Origin: Chloroflexota bacterium
GTDB taxonomy: Bacteria; Chloroflexota; Dehalococcoidia; GIF9; UBA5629
Assembly: GCA_026389655.1 (NCBI GenBank)
Contig: JAPLHL010000023.1
Coordinates: forward strand, 1 to 10,026
Reading direction: 5' to 3'
DNA: 10,026 nucleotides
Part shown: positions 6,617-10,026 of the stretch, piece by piece
Layout: each line of letters opens with the position of its first letter
Numbering within the stretch: the stretch's first letter is position 1
The notes under the pieces: model-generated
What the model saw: only the letters and a program-made list of their open reading frames with translations
The model's database searches: none
What the model was told of the DNA's origin: nothing
Made by a program: the position numbers and the translations under genes

Positions 6617-9409
6617 TCAGCGGTTGTCCCATATCTCCTGCGTGCCCTTGAGCACCGTTACCACAGGATCGAGCAAAGCCTCCCTGACAAATGTCCTCAG
6701 CTCTTCATGTTCTGCTATAAACTCAGCCAGCGGTGGACTAAGGTAATAATATGTATCCACGAACAGTTTCCCCGCCTCGCTCTTGAGCAACACTTTATCC
6801 CGGAAAGCCCTCAGTGTGTCCAACTCGGCGGCCGTCGCGCTGCCGTAGGCGGCCGTGGCGATGAAACATTTGGGTAGACTTGTGGAATTACCAGCTGGCT
6901 TTAATTTGGAAGGATAGGAGCTGAGCACCGGTGTTACGATACGGCCATCTCCAAATTTCATTGGAGGATCAAGTTGCTGCGGCTGTATGTTCATTACCAG
7001 GACTTCCTCCTTTTTGACCTGGGCGGTATAGGTGGCAACTTTTCCGTTGTAAGGGTCTATCCGGAGAGTTTCAATTGTGCCATCCTCAGTTGCTATCAGC
7101 ACCTGTTGATGTTGGGACTCACTGTCATCGAACCATACCAGACCCCAGCTATCGTCAGGTTCGTACAGCGGGATGAAAAGCCCCGGATAATAACCCTGGA
7201 ATTCTCTGGTGGACTGGCTGAACATAATTATGTTGTTCTGGTCTGCAATGATAAAATCCGACGGGCATTTAACAGCATGAAGGACTACCATGTGCGATGA
7301 TGACGGCGTAAGCTTGACTTCGCCGCTGATCGTATCTGGCAGTGGGTTATTTCCCAGTATCGTATTAATATTATTTCTGGCTTTTTCCATCTCATTTTTG
7401 AGTATTTTCTGCTGTTTTATATCCTGGTACCGCTTTTGTGCTTCTTCAAACTTGCCCTTCATAACTTTTGTGGCCTGTTCTGTATCCGATTTAGCGTACT
7501 GGTCCGCGTCTGAAGCATATCCCAATTTATCGTACAAAGCGTTGCCGAGCATTACACCCCAGAGATTAATACAATATTTCTCAGGATCCGGCAGTTGGCC
7601 GGTTTTGTATTGCCGGTAATATTGCTCTATGATGTTCATGTGATTAGAGTACACGTTTGGCTGTACAGCAACAGATTCGGTCTTGGCGCCAATCACATAA
7701 TTCAATGAGTCGTAAAGCTGCCTGATATCAGGAATCCTGCTCCAGGCTGCCTCATACATAGCTGGCCCCCATTCACCCTTGGATTGCATTTCAAAATAGG
7801 CTGTGCCAAACATATGGTACATCGGGCCCATATTATCTTCTTCTCGAACTATCTCAAAAGTTCTGTCACAAAATTCTTTGTTATAGGAAACGCCGGTGAA
7901 ATTGCTATCCAGTTTTCCTGACGCACCTTCAATTGGCTTGCGCCCTATTGAGCGCAACGTATTATGTGCCAGCAATAGTGCTTCCTTCATATCCCCATCG
8001 CGTTCCTTTAATGCGAGGTAAAGAATATCGCCGGGAGTCAATTTCTTGCCTGTCTTCTGAACATATTTATCCATCGACTGGAGTAGGCTAGGCTCATTTC
8101 CCTTTTTTTGCATAGGATTATCAGGATCATTGAAAACGAACTGCTTGCTTACTGTATCGACAATTCCTCCATAGGCAAACATCCATGTAAGAGCAGGATA
8201 CGTTCCCATTATATTATCTGATTTGTAGGGCATACGTTTAGTGTCATTGAAATATTTCACGATTCCATCGGTAAAGCTATCACGCAGATCCTGATAATCG
8301 GTCCTTAGCTTATCTTTAAAGCTGGCGTTTTTCATCTCGCTTTCGGTGAACAATGCCCTTGCTTCATCGCATAGACAACTACCGACTATTACAGTGAAAT
8401 TAGATTGTGCTTTGGCTGTATCGCCCTTGTCCGTACCAACGACTGAAACATGCCAGTCACCCTCAGGCACGCTGAATTTTTTAGAAGGAGGTATTCCCCA
8501 CTTGAGACTTTCTTTCTCCGGCAAGGCTCCAACCCAATCGAAGATGCCGTCACTGTCTGCAGTTAAATTGATCGGGAGACTTTTTACACCAGGTCCAAAG
8601 ATGATAGCTGTGATATCAGCACCGGCTATCGGAGCTTCCCCGCGTTTGATTCTACCAGTGATTGAAATACTCTGGCATTTTGTCAGCTGCGAGCCCTTAG
8701 TTGGTAGCGTTAGATTAATAATCAACTCGTCTTGCTTAGTCGTGGTTTGGGAAGAGGGTGGAGCTGGAACTGGGGGAGGAGTTGATGCCGGCGGCGTTCC
8801 GCTGCCCTTGTAGACATAGTTGTAGGTACAATAACCCGCCCCAACAACCGGATGGCAGTTCACGTCTATGGCTAGCTTCTGCCCTGCTGTTCCTGCGGGC
8901 ACGGTGAAGCTCTTGTCCATGCATGAGGAGCAGGGAGGCCGGACGCCACAATCATAACCGAAGCCCCCAATACTGGCTTCGATGCTTACCCACGTACTCG
9001 ATCCCAGGTCACCGCAGGAGTCCTGTTTGGTTGTTTGCGCCGCCAGGTTGGGCAGGTATTTGTCACCGGGCTTGAGATAGGCGGGTGGCGGTGTCCATGT
9101 AATGGCCCCTGTATGGGTCCCACTGCATTTACCGGGAGAATTATAGTCAAACCATGTAAAGTATGCGGTACAGGAACCGCTGGCAATGGTGATATCGCAA
9201 CTGGGATAAAAATCATTTGGTTTACCACAATCCTTTTTAGTAATCACCGGGGCGCCGTCCTGGTACCATCCTCCGCCACTGTCTGCAGAAACCTGTGAGA
9301 TACTCTTTAAATTGCAGGGGAAACCGGTGATCAATAATAATGCTATGGAAATGCAAAGCAGCAGCAATGACCGCAATAAAGATAATAAATTACCTCGATA
9401 CAACCTCAT
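6617..9409 (-). CDS. Large secreted multidomain protein with C-terminal CFI-box
   Basis: I place the start at 9409 (930 residues). An ATG at 9454 overlaps the -10 box and cannot be transcribed from it, whereas AGGAAGG at 9414-9421 serves 9409. Domains by eye, in this numbering: a signal peptide at 1-42 (LLSLLRSLLLLCISIALLL core, cleavage after SQVSA) and a Cys-rich region with about ten cysteines including CSSC at 43-200. A Pro/Ser/Thr linker follows (203-225), then an Ig-like beta domain (about 228-343, TGRIKRGEAPIAGADI) and a mostly helical region of no recognised family (345-645). A charged coiled-coil-like segment (647-685), a beta-rich region (700-835) and a CFI-box end the protein. The CFI-box starts CFIATAAYGS at 848 and runs through SPPLAEFIAEHEELR to DPVV at 917. 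CFI-box domains are C-terminal modules common on surface or secreted proteins of Chloroflexota and others. Function is unknown; a cell-surface or extracellular role is inferred. Confidence 0.82.
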   Translation of the reverse strand: MRLYRGNLLSLLRSLLLLCISIALLLITGFPCNLKSISQVSADSGGGWYQDGAPVITKKDCGKPNDFYPSCDITIASGSCTAYFTWFDYNSPGKCSGTHTGAITWTPPPAYLKPGDKYLPNLAAQTTKQDSCGDLGSSTWVSIEASIGGFGYDCGVRPPCSSCMDKSFTVPAGTAGQKLAIDVNCHPVVGAGYCTYNYVYKGSGTPPASTPPPVPAPPSSQTTTKQDELIINLTLPTKGSQLTKCQSISITGRIKRGEAPIAGADITAIIFGPGVKSLPINLTADSDGIFDWVGALPEKESLKWGIPPSKKFSVPEGDWHVSVVGTDKGDTAKAQSNFTVIVGSCLCDEARALFTESEMKNASFKDKLRTDYQDLRDSFTDGIVKYFNDTKRMPYKSDNIMGTYPALTWMFAYGGIVDTVSKQFVFNDPDNPMQKKGNEPSLLQSMDKYVQKTGKKLTPGDILYLALKERDGDMKEALLLAHNTLRSIGRKPIEGASGKLDSNFTGVSYNKEFCDRTFEIVREEDNMGPMYHMFGTAYFEMQSKGEWGPAMYEAAWSRIPDIRQLYDSLNYVIGAKTESVAVQPNVYSNHMNIIEQYYRQYKTGQLPDPEKYCINLWGVMLGNALYDKLGYASDADQYAKSDTEQATKVMKGKFEEAQKRYQDIKQQKILKNEMEKARNNINTILGNNPLPDTISGEVKLTPSSSHMVVLHAVKCPSDFIIADQNNIIMFSQSTREFQGYYPGLFIPLYEPDDSWGLVWFDDSESQHQQVLIATEDGTIETLRIDPYNGKVATYTAQVKKEEVLVMNIQPQQLDPPMKFGDGRIVTPVLSSYPSKLKPAGNSTSLPKCFIATAAYGSATAAELDTLRAFRDKVLLKSEAGKLFVDTYYYLSPPLAEFIAEHEELRTFVREALLDPVVTVLKGTQEIWDNR

Positions 9410-9452
9410 AACGCCCTTCCTCATGTTATTGTGACAAGTCAGTGTTGGGGGC

Positions 9453-9481
9453 ATTATAAAGCAGGCTGTATGTCCTTACAA
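9453..9481 (-). promoter_or_regulatory. Sigma-70-type promoter for the leftward two-gene module
   Basis: Read on the - strand, TTGTAA (9481-9476) is a 4-of-6 -35 box and TATAAT (9458-9453) a perfect -10 box, with an optimal 17-base spacer. The predicted transcription start near 9446 leaves a leader of about 37 bases to the ATG at 9409, and this leader holds the AGGAAGG ribosome site. This placement rules out the upstream in-frame ATG at 9454 as the start from this promoter. Confidence 0.6.
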
Positions 9482-9620
9482 TACGCTACCTGCAAAAATA
9501 TATGCGTTGTTTTGCACTTACGATACTGCAGGCAGACTTTTAATTAACGCTAATTTATTTGCTCTGGTTAATTGCATATAAGAGCAGTATTTAAACACGC
9601 AATTGGCGAAATGCCTAAAA

Positions 9621-9650
9621 AGGGGGCTTCTTATCAAAAAGAAGCCCCCT
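9621..9650 (-). terminator. Strong intrinsic terminator, best on the - strand
   Basis: AGGGGGCTTCTT (9621-9632) pairs perfectly with AAGAAGCCCCCT (9639-9650) around a 6-base loop. Read leftward, the hairpin is followed by TTTTT and is a textbook intrinsic terminator, placed just after the tRNA-like remnant as expected for a tRNA gene's terminator. Read rightward, its tail is TTGATTTT. It would isolate the module promoter at 9453-9481 from transcription entering from the right. Confidence 0.7.
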
Positions 9651-9658
9651 TGATTTTC

Positions 9659-9733
9659 GTTGTGGAGGCGAGGGAGGGTCGAACTCCACGTGAAACACGA
9701 TTGCAATGTTATGCTCCGGTGAGCTACGTTTGA
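9659..9733 (-). pseudogene. Degenerate tRNA gene remnant
   Basis: On the - strand this stretch has tRNA-like order and size. GTAGCTCA resembles a D-arm, followed by a shortened loop and GGAGC; an ATTGCAA loop resembles the anticodon loop of tRNA-Ala(UGC). GTGGAGTTCGACCCTCC resembles a T-arm, and CGCCTCCA the 3' acceptor strand. The structure is broken. The 5' acceptor strand (TCAAACG) matches at only about 3 of 7 positions, the D-loop is too short, the anticodon stem does not close in the canonical register and the encoded CCA is replaced. I therefore call a pseudogene; the Ala identity is tentative. Confidence 0.4.
9662..9686 (-). repeat. 25-base direct repeat, copy 2 (tRNA 3'-end-like)
   Basis: Identical over 25 bases to 6050-6074 and in the same orientation, 3612 bases away. 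It is the 3' part of the tRNA remnant at 9659-9733 and is followed on the - strand by the 9621-9650 hairpin. That hairpin shares the GGGCTTCT/AGAAGCCC core with the one beside copy 1. With copy 1 it brackets the two-gene leftward module and its promoter. Confidence 0.7.
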
Positions 9734-9800
9734 AAAAATCCTATTAGACTGATGGGGCATAAATATTGTGCCGGACGGCCCTTTTCCGTGCATGGTAAGC

Positions 9801-9822
9801 TGTGTATAATAGGTTATACACA
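9801..9822 (+). promoter_or_regulatory. Extended -10 promoter inside a 22-base palindrome
   Basis: TGTGTATAA (9801-9809) and TTATACACA (9814-9822) form perfect 9-base arms around TAGG. The left arm contains an extended -10, TG-n-TATAAT (9802-9810); no good -35 is visible upstream. A regulator bound to the palindrome would cover the -10 box and the transcription start. TATAC recurs at 9815, 9825 and 9834, about one helical turn apart, so several dimers could line one face of the DNA. It likely drives the gene at the right edge. Confidence 0.55.
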
Positions 9823-9931
9823 TGTATACGGCTTATACTCCTGAAAGAACAGAAGGGTATGATCGGCTTAGGATGCCATCATCCTCATCGCTTTCATCGC
9901 TCTAGCTACAAATATATAGGAGGTGATTAAC

Positions 9932-10026
9932 ATAAAAGCCATCTACAAGTTCCTAATAGCTGCCGCGATAGCCTTGGTTGCGGGCGCTGCCATCGGCTTT
10001 GTCACCGTAAACCCCGTTGCCAATCT
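9932..10026 (+). CDS. N terminus of an exported or membrane protein (partial), probable AUA start
   Basis: The frame runs off the right edge. From 9932 it reads (M)KAIYKFLIAAAIALVAG, then AAIGFVTVNPVANL: two basic residues, a hydrophobic stretch of about 18 residues and small residues, typical of a signal peptide or membrane anchor. AGGAGGTGAT (9918-9927) is a near-perfect Shine-Dalgarno, and the codon at the right distance is ATA (9932-9934), 8 bases after GGAGG. In-frame alternatives are GTG 9923, which lies inside the Shine-Dalgarno, and ATT 9926; a TAG stop at 9917 closes the frame upstream. ATA is probably a rare start or a changed ATG. Function cannot be told from about 31 residues. Confidence 0.55.
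   Translation, partial: MKAIYKFLIAAAIALVAGAAIGFVTVNPVAN

Noticed and set aside
9560..9586. TGCTCT...AGAGCA inverted repeat upstream of the module promoter
   Set aside because: Arms are 6 bases with a 15-base gap in AT-rich sequence; not distinguishable from chance.
9659..9733. Functional tRNA gene, or tmRNA 3' end
   Set aside because: The acceptor and anticodon stems do not pair and the CCA is lost, so not functional; the D-arm-like GTAGCTCA argues for a tRNA rather than tmRNA origin.
9518..9823. Leftward 101-codon frame covering the terminator and tRNA remnant
   Set aside because: It runs through a strong terminator hairpin and the repeat, has no ribosome site and shows no protein-like composition.
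1..10026. CRISPR arrays, rRNA genes, insertion sequences with transposase
   Set aside because: No regularly spaced repeats, no conserved rRNA segments and no transposase-like frame seen on either strand.

Overview
The window reads as ordinary bacterial chromosome of moderate GC. My best guess at the lineage is Chloroflexota, class Dehalococcoidia, or a relative. This rests on a C-terminal CFI-box (CFIATAAYGS), a C_GCAxxG_C_C redox-type protein, a VTT membrane protein and acyl-CoA metabolism genes, all common there. No rRNA or other lineage-defining marker is present, so the assignment is inference.

Left part, + strand (1-5820). The tail of an unidentified gene overlaps a VTT/DedA-like membrane protein gene by ATGA. 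That gene is followed 21 bases later by a C_GCAxxG_C_C cysteine protein. Next, a consensus sigma-70 promoter (TTGACA, 16-base spacer, TATAAT) drives a TetR/AcrR regulator, with a candidate operator just before its start codon. An AMP-forming acyl-CoA synthetase follows, and then two tandem paralogues of the CrtC/AttH double-lipocalin family. The TetR regulator, ligase and two lipocalin-like proteins look like a locus for activating and handling a hydrophobic acid or lipid, with the regulator sensing an acyl or acyl-CoA ligand. The substrate cannot be read from the sequence.

Middle (5821-6133) is a convergent intergenic region with two hairpins; one is a perfect 26-base palindrome followed by a T-rich tail.

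Middle-right part, - strand (6134-9481). A good promoter (9453-9481) drives a large secreted multidomain protein with a CFI-box C terminus. A small four-helix membrane protein with a very strong Shine-Dalgarno follows it. This two-gene module lies between two exact 25-base direct repeats (6050-6074 and 9662-9686). Each repeat resembles the 3' end of a tRNA read on the - strand, and each has a GGGCTTCT/AGAAGCCC hairpin on its 3' side. A degraded tRNA body with a D-arm-like sequence is attached to the right copy. This is the geometry expected of a small element inserted at a tRNA 3' end, although no integrase is in the window.

Right edge, + strand (9801-10026). An extended -10 promoter is embedded in a 22-base palindrome with helically phased TATAC repeats. 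It precedes a gene cut by the window edge that encodes a signal-peptide-like N terminus. This gene has an excellent Shine-Dalgarno but apparently no ATG: AUA occupies the start position.
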